From positions 124,001-188,000 of the forward strand of contig DASWIX010000042.1 of NCBI GenBank assembly GCA_036397455.1: a DNA stretch of 64,000 bases, written 5' to 3'. Under the pieces are notes generated by a model. It had not been told where the DNA came from and ran no database searches. It worked only from the letters and a program-made list of their open reading frames with translations. Position numbers and translations under genes: made by a program. The DNA comes from JADFNB01 sp036397455 (lineage in GTDB: Bacteria > Gemmatimonadota > Gemmatimonadetes > Gemmatimonadales > GWC2-71-9). Every line of letters starts with the position of its first letter. Within the stretch, counting starts at the first letter, position 1. This document shows, piece by piece, positions 9,882 to 17,852 of this stretch.

Positions 9882-10285
9882 CGTCCTTCAGGACGCGTCG
9901 CCGGCGGAGCCGGCGCCGAGCGCCGGGTTGACCCGGCGAATCACCGGACGGCGGGTGCTGGTCGGAAGGTTTGCCGCTGAGGATCGGCGGCGTGAAGCCG
10001 CAGCGCGGCTCAGCCGCATGAAGCGGCACCCGGTGCGTACCGTCGGTTTACCGACTGAGCCGAGCCGCGGGTTTACCCGCGGATCGCGACGCCGATCGCC
10101 TCGTTCGTCCGTCGGCGCGCACGATCGGCGGCGTGACGCGGCACCCGGTACGTACTGTCGGTTTACCGACCGAGCCGAGCCGCGGGTTTACCCGCGGATC
10201 GCGACGCCGATCGCCTCGTTCGTCCGCCCCGGCGCGCACGATCGGCGGCGTGAAGCCGCCGCGCGGCACAGCCGCATGAAGCGGC
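9882..10285. repeat. chain of 13 short hairpins in 2.5 tandem units
   Basis: Thirteen perfect inverted repeats follow each other at short intervals: arms GTCC (9882-9893), CGCCGG (9899-9915), CGCCGGG with loop TTGA (9921-9938), GCGGC with loop GTGAA (9987-10001), GCGGC/GCCGC with loop TCA (10005-10017), GCCGC with loop ATGAA (10013-10027), GTCGG with loop TTTA (10042-10055) and CCGCGGG with loop TTTA (10065-10082). Several recur at 10157-10170, 10180-10197, 10245-10259, 10263-10275 and 10271-10285. The larger unit, beginning GATCGGCGGCGTGA, starts at 9982, 10123 and 10240 (spacing 141 and 117). REP/BIME-like in style; no known family was recognised. Confidence 0.85.
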
Positions 10286-10438
10286 ATGCGGTCGCGCGTG
10301 ACGCCGACGATCTCAAGTGGCTCGAACGGAATCGGCGTTGACGGGCGCAACCATTTCCGGTGACCGCGCGTCTAAGTCAGTGAGCAGGTTGAATCGCCCA
10401 CGACGCGGCCGGCGCCGCGCAGCACCGAGGCAGGATGC

Positions 10439-10648
10439 ATGATCGCGACGAAACGTAGGGTAGAACACATCGTGATGCGACGGGCATCCGTCAGGCGCGC
10501 GCGCGGTCGCATCACGACGGCACGGATCGGGGAAGACGTCACGCTGCTCAACCGTGATGGCACGCCGATCGGTACCGTCTCCACGACCAGCGGTCGGCCG
10601 AGTTTCGGCGCCCACGCGCCCGCGCTGTTGCTCCGGCGCGACCTCTGA
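10439..10648 (+). CDS. possible small basic protein
   Basis: A 69-codon frame with ATG at 10439 and a GAGG eight nt upstream. The N-terminal half is very basic (KRR, RRASVRRARGR) and the second half, RIGEDVTLLNRDGTPIGTV, reads like a short beta-hairpin domain. It ends 34 nt before a strong hairpin that could terminate it. Not recognised as a known family; basic Arg-rich frames also arise by chance in this GC-rich DNA, so this is tentative. Confidence 0.35.
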   Translation: MIATKRRVEHIVMRRASVRRARGRITTARIGEDVTLLNRDGTPIGTVSTTSGRPSFGAHAPALLLRRDL

Positions 10649-10682
10649 ACAACGGGGTACCAGCCCCTGAAACACATACATC

Positions 10683-10711
10683 GAAGCCCCGATCTCTCCG
10701 GTCGGGGCTTC
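10683..10711 (+). terminator. strong GC hairpin, probable terminator
   Basis: Perfect 10 bp stem GAAGCCCCGA / TCGGGGCTTC with a 9-nt loop (10693-10701). It is followed on the plus strand by only a short TTCC, so it is a GC-strong terminator with a weak U-tract. It lies downstream of the possible small gene 10439-10648 and about 110 nt beyond the 3' end of the minus-strand dehydrogenase gene, so it could serve either strand. Confidence 0.6.
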
Positions 10712-10824
10712 TTCCGTGGTGGGGTAGCTGGCGTCGGTGTTGATTCCCCGTTGGGAACGCGGAGTACACCGAGGTCACTCACGCCGGCCCTGCGGTTTCC
10801 GCCGTCAGCGTTCTTCCGTTCCGG

Positions 10825-11874
10825 CTAAATCTCGACGACGACCTTCCCCATCTGGCTTCCCGCTTCAAGACGTCTGACGGCGTTCACCGCGTCGTCGAAG
10901 GCGTGCACCGAATCGACAAGGGGACGAAGCAGCCCACGCCCCAGCAATCGCACGACTTCCCGGTAGTCCTCCGCACCACCCATCGTCGAGCCCAGAATGT
11001 CCCATTGAAACCAGAACAACCTCCGGATGTCGATCGTGACGTGCGGACCGGTGGTGGCACCGCAGGTCACGAGGCGAGCGCCCCGTCCCAGGACGCGCAA
11101 CGACTGGTCCCACGTTGCCTCGCCGACATTCTCCACCACGACGTCGACCCCGCGTTTCGCCGTGAGCGCTCGGACTTCCTTCACGACATCGACGGACTGG
11201 TGATTGAACGTCACGTCGGCGCCCCAGCCGCGGGCGCGCTCGAGTTTTTCGTCACTGGATGACGTGGCAATAACAAACGCCCCGGCCAGCTTCGCGATCT
11301 GGAGTGCCGCGCCCGAGACCCCACCGCCGATTCCCCAGATCAACACCGTCTCACCCGGCCGGACGCGCGCGCGCGTGATCAGCATTCGCCACGCCGTCAG
11401 GGACGCGAGGGAGAACGCCGCCGCTTCCGGCCACGTGTATGGCGCCGCCGGCGCGGGTGGCGTGGGCAGCAGCGCGACGTTCGGGCCTGGGACGACGATG
11501 TACTCCGCCAGCGTCCCCGGCAGGTGCTCACCCAGCAACTTGTACTCGATGCACAGCGAGTGGTTGCCGGCCAGACAAAACTCGCACTGATAGCACGAGA
11601 TCCCCGGATTGAAGATCACGGCATCTCCGGGTCGAACGTGACGCACGTCGGCACCGACGGCGTCGACGACCCCCGCGCCGTCTCCCCCGACGATATGCGG
11701 AAACTCGAGCTCCAACCCCGGCAGCCCGCGCATGGTCCACAGATCGAGGTGATTCAGCGACCCGGCCTTGAGCCGGACACGCACGTCGATGGGACGGATG
11801 AGCGTCGGCGCGGGTACGTCGGCCAGACGCAACTGCTCGAGCCCGCCGTGCCCGTCAAGCACAAGCGCTTTCAT
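10825..11874 (-). CDS. zinc-type alcohol dehydrogenase-like (MDR) oxidoreductase
   Basis: 349-aa medium-chain dehydrogenase/reductase, NAD(P)-dependent, substrate unknown. Start ATG 11874 gives MKALVLDGHGG, the normal MDR N-terminus. The structural zinc cysteines are present (CYQCEFC followed by SLC), while the position of the catalytic zinc Cys near the N-terminus reads NHLDLW, so Asn replaces Cys. The Rossmann motif appears as VLIWGIGGGVSGAALQIAK. Starts 16 nt after the stop of the Big-2/PD40 gene on the same strand, so the two may be co-transcribed although functionally unrelated. Quinone oxidoreductase-like activity is one possibility. Confidence 0.9.
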   Translation of the reverse strand: MKALVLDGHGGLEQLRLADVPAPTLIRPIDVRVRLKAGSLNHLDLWTMRGLPGLELEFPHIVGGDGAGVVDAVGADVRHVRPGDAVIFNPGISCYQCEFCLAGNHSLCIEYKLLGEHLPGTLAEYIVVPGPNVALLPTPPAPAAPYTWPEAAAFSLASLTAWRMLITRARVRPGETVLIWGIGGGVSGAALQIAKLAGAFVIATSSSDEKLERARGWGADVTFNHQSVDVVKEVRALTAKRGVDVVVENVGEATWDQSLRVLGRGARLVTCGATTGPHVTIDIRRLFWFQWDILGSTMGGAEDYREVVRLLGRGLLRPLVDSVHAFDDAVNAVRRLEAGSQMGKVVVEI

Positions 11875-11890
11875 GAGGTGGGTCGGTGGA

Positions 11891-14140
11891 TCACGGACCT
11901 CGTGAGCGGAACGACGGACCGGAGTGTTGGTCCGCAGCACCCTCACGCGGAATCTCGATCGGCGCGCCCGGCTGCCCAACCGTCACCAACAGCACGCGAT
12001 GGGAGATCCCGCCGCTCGGGAGGAATTCGCTGACCTGTAACGCGAGCATGCGACCGTCGCCGGAGACCGCGAAGTCGGTGATGCTCAGTCCGGGCGGACT
12101 CAGCGGCACGGCATCGCCGGACGCGAGGTCCCGGCGCAGGACGGTGGCGGTCGTCGCGCCTCCGGAGGCCTGCTCCGCGATGTACGCGATCGCGCCCTCC
12201 GACACCCACTGCGGGTGGGTTTCCTTTCCGGGAGACGCGGTCACGTTCCGCTGGTTCGAGCCGTCGGGATCCATCAGGTAGATATCGTAGTTTTGATCGC
12301 GGATCGTGGTGAACGCGATAACGCTCCCGTCGGGGGAGAACGCGGGTTCGTAGTTCGCCGTATCGCCGCGCGTGAGCTGTCGCGGATTGGACCCGTCCGC
12401 GCTGATGACCCACACCTGGGGTCGCTGACCGGCGGCACTCACGACATAGGCAATCTGGCGCCCGTCCGGCGACCACGACGGTTGGTCCTCCCGCGCGTCC
12501 GTGGTCGTGAGGCGCCGGGGATCGGACCCGTCGGCGTTGGCGACGTATAACTCGAGGTTCCCGTCGCGATCCGAGATGAACGCCACCCGTGAGCCTTCAG
12601 GGGACACCGCCCCGGAGACTTCGATCCCCGGATCGTCGGTAATCCGGTTCCAGACACCGGGCGTCCGCGGATCGACCGTGTACAAATCGTGACTGCCGCC
12701 GCGCGTCGCGGTGATCAGCAAACTCCCCTGCACGTAGACGTCAACCGTGTCCGCCGCTTCCCAGGGCGTGGACGCCACGAGCTGGGCATGCCCAACCCCG
12801 ACACCGGTGGCGATGCCGCTGGGGTTCGCGACCAGAACGCTGGTATCGGAACTGGTCCACGTCACCTGCTGGGCCGGGCTGATCGGCGCTCCCGTGTCGT
12901 CGGTGAGCTGCGCATCGATGAACACCGTATCGCGGACGCCGATACCGACGCGACCGGGCGTTGCGAGCAACCCGCCCGGGACGACCTCGATCTGCCACGT
13001 CGCCTCCAGGATGTCGGGCCCTGGGCCGACGAGGTGCAGTTCGGTTTTACCGATGGTGACGCCGTGCAAGACTTGGGTGGCGGGGTCGAACGCGGCCACG
13101 CTGGTATCGCTCACGCTCCAACTGAGCGGTGCCTCGAGAACGGGGGTCTCGTCCGCGCCGAGCGCGGTGACACGGAACTGGACCGTGCCCCCAAACGGTG
13201 CGATGACGGGCCGCGTCGGGCCCGGTCGCACATCGAGCGAGGCCACGGGACGATGCACCGTCACCGTAACGGACCGCTCCTGCAAGAAGCCGGCGGCGAT
13301 GATCTCGGCGGTCCCGGCGGTCACCGCTTCCACGACGCCCAACGGCGTCACCCGGGCCACCGCGGTGTTGGACGACCGCCAAGACAACGACGTGGCGGCG
13401 AGCGCGCGATCACCCTGTGATGGGACGCTGACCCGGAGCGTGGTCCGGCCGCCCGGCGAGAGGGACACCACCGGGACATTGAACCCGAACGGCGCGTTCA
13501 CGACGCGGACCGGTGCGCGCTGCACCAGCCCTTGCGGCGTGCTGAGCTCTATCGTGCCCTGACCTTCGGAGTTGGCCACGACGAGCCCGTCTTCGGAAAC
13601 GGTCACGATGGTTGGGTTGAGCGAGCGCCAGGTGACCGCCGTCGACGCCGCCGGTGATCCGTCGTCCTTGAGGAACACGGGAATGAGCTGGCGGGACTCC
13701 GCCGCGAGCATCTCGATGTTGCCCGGTTCAATCCGGACAACCGTCGCGTCACCCTCGCCGGCAGGGGGGCCCCCGACCGGCTGGGCTCCCGCTCCGACTA
13801 CCTGCACCGCCGCCGTCCCGACCCGCCCGCCAGCATGTGCTTCGACACGTGCCACACCCGGAGCCACTCCAATGAGCTTCGCGGTCTCGGACAATGACGC
13901 GTCGAATTCCACCCGCACGATGTTTGGATCGCTGCTGGTCCAGCGGAACTGCTGCGACACCAGCACGTTCCCGTTGGCATCGTACGCGGTCGCAAATACC
14001 CCACCCTCCTGCCCGACCCCGACCGTCACGGTGGGCGGGTTCACCTGCACCTCCGCGACCTGCTGGCCCACGATGGGCGTCACCAGGGCCACGAGCAGAA
14101 AGCCGACCGCGGCAGGAATGAGTTTGCGACGTCTTGCCAT
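11891..14140 (-). CDS. secreted Big-2 repeat / TolB-like propeller protein
   Basis: 749-aa exported protein. Two adjacent ATGs (14143, 14140) can start it; MARRRKLIPAAVGF gives a good signal peptide ending VGQQ. Residues about 25-470 contain around five bacterial Ig-like (Big-2) repeats, recognised by recurring WxSSDxxxxxV and GxAxxxA patterns. Residues about 480-730 contain PD40/TolB-like propeller blades (AFISDRDGNLELYVANADG, SWSPDGRQIAYV, AFSPDGSVIAFTT). Such architectures are envelope or surface proteins; a binding or scaffolding role is inferred and no catalytic site was seen. Start spacing and operon context with the downstream dehydrogenase are close (16 nt). Confidence 0.88.
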   Translation of the reverse strand: MARRRKLIPAAVGFLLVALVTPIVGQQVAEVQVNPPTVTVGVGQEGGVFATAYDANGNVLVSQQFRWTSSDPNIVRVEFDASLSETAKLIGVAPGVARVEAHAGGRVGTAAVQVVGAGAQPVGGPPAGEGDATVVRIEPGNIEMLAAESRQLIPVFLKDDGSPAASTAVTWRSLNPTIVTVSEDGLVVANSEGQGTIELSTPQGLVQRAPVRVVNAPFGFNVPVVSLSPGGRTTLRVSVPSQGDRALAATSLSWRSSNTAVARVTPLGVVEAVTAGTAEIIAAGFLQERSVTVTVHRPVASLDVRPGPTRPVIAPFGGTVQFRVTALGADETPVLEAPLSWSVSDTSVAAFDPATQVLHGVTIGKTELHLVGPGPDILEATWQIEVVPGGLLATPGRVGIGVRDTVFIDAQLTDDTGAPISPAQQVTWTSSDTSVLVANPSGIATGVGVGHAQLVASTPWEAADTVDVYVQGSLLITATRGGSHDLYTVDPRTPGVWNRITDDPGIEVSGAVSPEGSRVAFISDRDGNLELYVANADGSDPRRLTTTDAREDQPSWSPDGRQIAYVVSAAGQRPQVWVISADGSNPRQLTRGDTANYEPAFSPDGSVIAFTTIRDQNYDIYLMDPDGSNQRNVTASPGKETHPQWVSEGAIAYIAEQASGGATTATVLRRDLASGDAVPLSPPGLSITDFAVSGDGRMLALQVSEFLPSGGISHRVLLVTVGQPGAPIEIPREGAADQHSGPSFRSRGP

Positions 14141-14340
14141 CATGCCGCCCCACGACAAAGTGGCCTAAACATAAAACCCATCAGTAGATACGAGTGCCAA
14201 CGTACGTTCCGCGCGGCTCTGATGTCAAGCCGAATCCCCACCCCGGATGGGTGAGGTACCTCGTGAGGCTGCCCTTGCGGGGTCGGTCCCGTCGCAACAT
14301 GCTTTTCGGTGGAAGAACGCCATCCTCGGAGGGTATGCAG

Positions 14341-14847
14341 ATGACCGCGAGCAGGGATTTCAGCTTGACCGGCGTGGGAGGTCCCGGAATGTGGGATCCA
14401 ATGCCCGTGCCACCACCGGTGAGACCCGAACCAACCAGCGACACGATCTGGTCTGCCCCCACGGAACCGACGAGTCCCGTAGCCCCAGGCGGGACGCCGG
14501 CGCGCGCCAAGCCGGAATCACCGCCCCGCGCAAAGACGAAAGCAGCCAGGCCCGCGGCAAAGAAGAAACCCGCGGCAAAGAAGAAACCCGCGGCGAAGAA
14601 GAAACCCGCGGCAAAGAAGAAACCCGCGGCGAAGAAGAAACCCGCGGCGAAGAAGAAACCCGCGGCGAAGAAGAAACCCGCGGCAAGGAAGAAGCCTGCC
14701 AGGAGGAAGCCCGCCAGGCGCAAAGCTGCGACGAAGCGCAAACCAGCCAGAAAGGCCGCAACGAAGCGGTCGGTAAAGAAGAAGACCGCGAAAAGGAAGG
14801 CGCCGGCGCGAAAGAAGGCGCGGGGCCGCCGCTCGAAGCGGCGCTAG
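14341..14847 (+). CDS. histone H1-like Lys/Ala/Pro repeat protein
   Basis: 168-aa protein whose C-terminal two thirds is almost wholly Lys, Ala, Arg and Pro, built on AAKKKP hexapeptides and then ARRK/KRKP variants. The tail resembles bacterial histone-H1-like proteins and the lysine-rich tails of HU-type proteins, so binding to DNA or RNA is inferred. The N-terminal part (about 60 residues, Pro/Thr-rich) has no recognisable domain. Start: GGAGG lies 8 nt before ATG 14341; an ATG at 14335 is too close to it and upstream frames lack a ribosome site. Divergent from the gene at 14140, with about 200 nt for promoters. Confidence 0.75.
   Translation: MTASRDFSLTGVGGPGMWDPMPVPPPVRPEPTSDTIWSAPTEPTSPVAPGGTPARAKPESPPRAKTKAARPAAKKKPAAKKKPAAKKKPAAKKKPAAKKKPAAKKKPAAKKKPAARKKPARRKPARRKAATKRKPARKAATKRSVKKKTAKRKAPARKKARGRRSKRR
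14554..14697 (+). repeat. 18-bp tandem repeat encoding AAKKKP
   Basis: Seven tandem copies of an 18 bp unit (GCGGCRAAGAAGAAACCC, 14554-14679) followed by one variant copy encoding AARKKP (14680-14697). Units differ only by A/G at one third-codon position, so this is a recently expanded, length-variable coding repeat inside the H1-like gene. Confidence 0.95.
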
Positions 14848-14857
14848 CCGGGACCTC

Positions 14858-16213
14858 ATGGGATCGAGCCGGCACGCACTGGAAATCCTGGTGCTCTCCC
14901 TTGTGCTGTGCACATGCGGAGGGTCGGACGAAGAAACGACAGCGTATGTCGGGGCCGGACTGTGGGACGGGACCGGGTCACCGATGTTGCTCGATGCGGT
15001 CGTCGTGGTTACGAACGGGGTCATCACTGCCGTGGGACCTCCCGATCTCGTGGAGGTCCCACGCGGCGCCCGCGAGGTTCGGCTCGACGGTCGCTGGATC
15101 ATTCCGGGTCTCATCGACGCGCATACGCATGCTGAACGCTGGACGCTGCCCCTGTACCTGTCCTACGGCGTCACGAGTATCCGCGACCTCGGCGGCGACC
15201 AGGACAGCCTCGTTCAGCTGCGGGATGACGTCGAGTCGGGCGCGGCAGACGGACCCCGTATGTACATATCCGGAGCCGCGATTGACGGCGCGCCGGCGTC
15301 CTTGCGCGAAGAAACCGCCGTGGCGAGTGCGAGCGAGGGGCGGCGCGCGGTCGGGAACCGTGTGCTCATCGACGCGACGCAGATTTCGGTTTCGACCAAG
15401 ATCACCCGGGGTGTGCTGGCGGCGATTCTGCAGGAAGCATCGGCCCTGCAAACACCGGTGGCCGCCCGCCTGGGACGCATCGACGCGGTGACAGCGGCCA
15501 CGGCCGGCGTGGCATCGATCGAACTGTTGTCCGGCGTCGCCGAGGCGACCCTGCGGAGCCCGCAGCCGGTGTTCGCCGCCTACGACGATTCGCGACGCGG
15601 ACGGATCGCCACGATGCGTGCGTGGGATCAACTCGACTCGGCGGCTCTGCAGCGGACCGCACAACAGTTGGTGGAGGCCGGGGTCTCCATCGTCCCGGGT
15701 CTGCTGGCCAACGAGACGTTTGCGCACCTCGATGACGCATCGTACCTGGCGGCACTCGATCTCAGTGGGGTACCGCCGCCGATTCGAGCAGCCTGGACGT
15801 CGGAGTCCCTCGTGCGAGATGCCCGTGCGGCCGGGGCCGACTTCGGGTCCTTTCGCCGCGCGCGATCCAAACAGGACCTGTTCGTTCGCCGATTCCGCGC
15901 GGAGGGTGGGTGGGTGGCGGCCGGTTCGGGCAGCCCGCGTCCGCCATTGGCGCCGGGCGCATCCCTGCACGGCGAATTGGCCCTGCTCGTCGCTGCGGGT
16001 TTGAGCCCGAAGGACGCGCTGCTCGCCGCGACGCGTAACGCCGCCCGCATGATGGGAACTGACTCGATCGGGGTGCTGCGACCGGGAGCGGTCGCCGACT
16101 TCGTCGTGCTCACCGCCGATCCGTTTGCCGACATCATGAATGTCGCCCAGGTTATGTTCGTAGTATCCCGTGGTGTTCACTACGACCCCGCCAACCTCCG
16201 GAGTACCCCGTGA
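14858..16213 (+). CDS. amidohydrolase-fold protein lacking most metal ligands
   Basis: 451-aa protein of the amidohydrolase superfamily, exported (hydrophobic LEILVLSLVLCTC segment, probably a lipoprotein). It keeps the small beta-sandwich (DGTGSPMLLDAVVVVTNGVI), the first-strand metal motif (GLIDAHTH, His89 and His91) and the C-terminal NAARMMG...GVLRPGAVADFVVL segment. The other expected ligands are missing: the strand-5 His position reads VAARLG, the usual SIEH reads SIELL, the usual AGTDS reads AGSGS, and no carboxylated Lys is evident at strand 4. A loss of hydrolase activity is inferred. Its stop overlaps the GTG of the next gene. Confidence 0.85.
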   Translation: MGSSRHALEILVLSLVLCTCGGSDEETTAYVGAGLWDGTGSPMLLDAVVVVTNGVITAVGPPDLVEVPRGAREVRLDGRWIIPGLIDAHTHAERWTLPLYLSYGVTSIRDLGGDQDSLVQLRDDVESGAADGPRMYISGAAIDGAPASLREETAVASASEGRRAVGNRVLIDATQISVSTKITRGVLAAILQEASALQTPVAARLGRIDAVTAATAGVASIELLSGVAEATLRSPQPVFAAYDDSRRGRIATMRAWDQLDSAALQRTAQQLVEAGVSIVPGLLANETFAHLDDASYLAALDLSGVPPPIRAAWTSESLVRDARAAGADFGSFRRARSKQDLFVRRFRAEGGWVAAGSGSPRPPLAPGASLHGELALLVAAGLSPKDALLAATRNAARMMGTDSIGVLRPGAVADFVVLTADPFADIMNVAQVMFVVSRGVHYDPANLRSTP

Positions 16214-17121
16214 GCGGTGGCCCTCCCCCCGACGCTTCGACCCGGCGCCAACGCCTGGGCGCGGCGCGTCCGGGGAATCGCTCGCCCCTGCAGTTTCGCA
16301 CGGAATTCGAGCGGGCGTTCGCGTTCTTCAAAGGACGGCAAAGCCTGCAGGCGATTTTGGCGCGGCGCCTGCTGATGTGCGGCACGCCTGACGACGACGA
16401 ATTGGCGGACCATCTGATTCGGGAACGCCGCCGCCGCACGCGCATGGACGGGAGCACCGCCGACTCACTGGTGCTCACGGCGCGCGCGACGTGGGAGATG
16501 ATGGAACTCGGCGCGCCGCACGACCACGCCGGCGTCGTGCGGATGACGGGGTACCTGCTGAATCGGCAGGATCAGCCGGGTCGCTGGAGCGAGGACGGCG
16601 CCGCGGGAAACGGCTTTTTCTCGCCCGGGTCCGGCGATGAACCGATCGCACCGCTGGCGTTGCCATCGGGTACGACGTTTCACGACGACGATGACGCCCG
16701 GTTCGTCGCGAGTTGCCTCGCACTCCGGGCGGTGCTTCGTGCCGGACACGAGCGACGCGCGGCCGTGCGAGCGCACATCGAGGGACTCCTCAGCATTCGG
16801 ACCATCGATCCGCATTTGATGTTTGTGGCGCTCGGGGCCTTGGGGACGGCACCGCCGGAATTCGGCCCCCGTGTCGCGCCGCTCATGGACGCCGTCGCGG
16901 AGCGACAACTCGAGGACGGCAGTTGGCCGGGCGTCACAATCTTCCATGCCGCCGACCTCATCCTCGCCGTCCCGACCGCGGCCGCTTACGCTGCGGTGCG
17001 TCGAGCCGCACCATTCATCGCGGGGATGCAGACCGCAAGCGGCGCCTTCGATGCAAGCGAGTCGGAGAGCATCGCGCTCATCGCGCTCCGGGCACTGGAC
17101 GCGTCGCGGACGGCCTACTAG
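16210..17121 (+). CDS. alpha/alpha-toroid (prenyltransferase/squalene cyclase-like) protein
   Basis: 303-aa protein with repeated alpha-helical segments ending in motifs such as LLNRQDQPGRWSEDG, QLEDGSWPG and MQTASGAFDAS, which resemble the QxxDGSW repeats of terpene cyclase/prenyltransferase toroids. No DxDD cyclase motif was found, so enzymatic function is not supported. GTG start at 16210 overlaps the TGA of the degenerate amidohydrolase gene (GTGA), suggesting a coupled pair. Its stop forms a CTAG shared with the convergent NicO gene. Family assignment is by repeat appearance and is moderate. Confidence 0.65.
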   Translation: MSGGPPPDASTRRQRLGAARPGNRSPLQFRTEFERAFAFFKGRQSLQAILARRLLMCGTPDDDELADHLIRERRRRTRMDGSTADSLVLTARATWEMMELGAPHDHAGVVRMTGYLLNRQDQPGRWSEDGAAGNGFFSPGSGDEPIAPLALPSGTTFHDDDDARFVASCLALRAVLRAGHERRAAVRAHIEGLLSIRTIDPHLMFVALGALGTAPPEFGPRVAPLMDAVAERQLEDGSWPGVTIFHAADLILAVPTAAAYAAVRRAAPFIAGMQTASGAFDASESESIALIALRALDASRTAY

Positions 17122-17831
17122 CCAGCCGCCAGCGCCCGCGCGATCCACACCGAACCGACAACCACGCTTGCCGCCGCGGTCAGAGTCGCCGCGACGCGAG
17201 CCGCGCGAACCGAGTGCGTTGCCCGACCGACCGCCGCCGCTGCGAGGCCGGCATAGAGCGCCATCGCAAACGTGGTACCGATCCCGAACGCGGCGAGGTA
17301 TCCTACGGCGGCGCCCGTATCGTCCAACAGCGTGACCGGAATGAGCGCGACCGCGGGCGCGGTTCCGGCGAGACCGTGCGCGGCCCCCACGATGGTTGCG
17401 ATGTGACCATGCCTGCGTGACGCCTCGCCGCCGGCGTGGTGGTGTGGATGGGTCGTCGGATGATGTGCGTGCAAGTGCGCGTGTGGGTGATCGTGCGGTC
17501 GTGACTCGTGCGTTTGGGGATCGTGCAGGTGCATGCGGGTCGCGTTTCTCGCGGCCCAGCATCCAAGGGCGATCATGGCCGCGCCCACGAGCAGCTCGGC
17601 GGCGGTCGTGAAGCGTTCCGGTACGGTGAGACCGCTGAGCGCCAGGAGTGTCCCGGCGGCCAGCACGACGGCGGCGTGTCCGACGCCCCACCGGAGCCCG
17701 TGCGCCAGCGCCGCCGACACCCGCGGCCGGCCGCCGACGATGGCGGTGACGGCGATCATGTGATCGACTTCGAGCGCGTGGGCCGCGCCGAGCGCGACCG
17801 CCGCCGCCAGAGCGGCCCAGAGATCGTTCAT
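17118..17831 (-). CDS. NicO/RcnA-like metal transporter with His-rich loop
   Basis: 237-aa polytopic membrane protein of the nickel/cobalt transporter superfamily. TM1 has HALEVDHMIAV (His18, Asp23, His24), equivalent to the metal-selective HxxxxDH motif. A loop at residues about 100-140 carries many His residues (MHLHDPQTHESRPHDHPHAH region) and separates the two helical halves; later helices contain AAHGLAGTAPA. Direction (uptake or efflux) cannot be told from sequence. Start ATG 17831 has AGGA close upstream. The gene is divergent from selD with only 21 nt between start codons and converges with the previous gene through a 4-bp CTAG overlap. Confidence 0.85.
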   Translation of the reverse strand: MNDLWAALAAAVALGAAHALEVDHMIAVTAIVGGRPRVSAALAHGLRWGVGHAAVVLAAGTLLALSGLTVPERFTTAAELLVGAAMIALGCWAARNATRMHLHDPQTHESRPHDHPHAHLHAHHPTTHPHHHAGGEASRRHGHIATIVGAAHGLAGTAPAVALIPVTLLDDTGAAVGYLAAFGIGTTFAMALYAGLAAAAVGRATHSVRAARVAATLTAAASVVVGSVWIARALAAG

Positions 17832-17852
17832 ATATCCTCATGCGGAGGTCGA

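Larger units (their letters stand above)
9484..10824. other. gene-poor 1.3 kb gap with palindrome chain
   Basis: No convincing protein gene of normal size occupies this stretch. It contains a chain of short perfect palindromes (9882-10285), one weak small open frame (10439-10648) and a strong hairpin (10683-10711). Longer open frames crossing the palindromes on both strands are Arg-rich and repeat-derived, which is typical of high-GC non-coding DNA. The promoter of the gene starting at 9483 should lie at the left end. Confidence 0.7.

Noticed and set aside
9853..10341. Plus-strand open frame of 162 codons through the palindrome chain
   Set aside because: Its sequence is just the repeat translated (recurrent DRRREAAAR and TEPSRGFTRG-type blocks); no ribosome site or domain.
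14247..15491. Plus-strand frame of 414 codons across the H1-like repeat and amidohydrolase start
   Set aside because: Out of frame with both real genes; reads the 18-bp repeat as a Glu/Thr/Arg series and then shadows the amidohydrolase.
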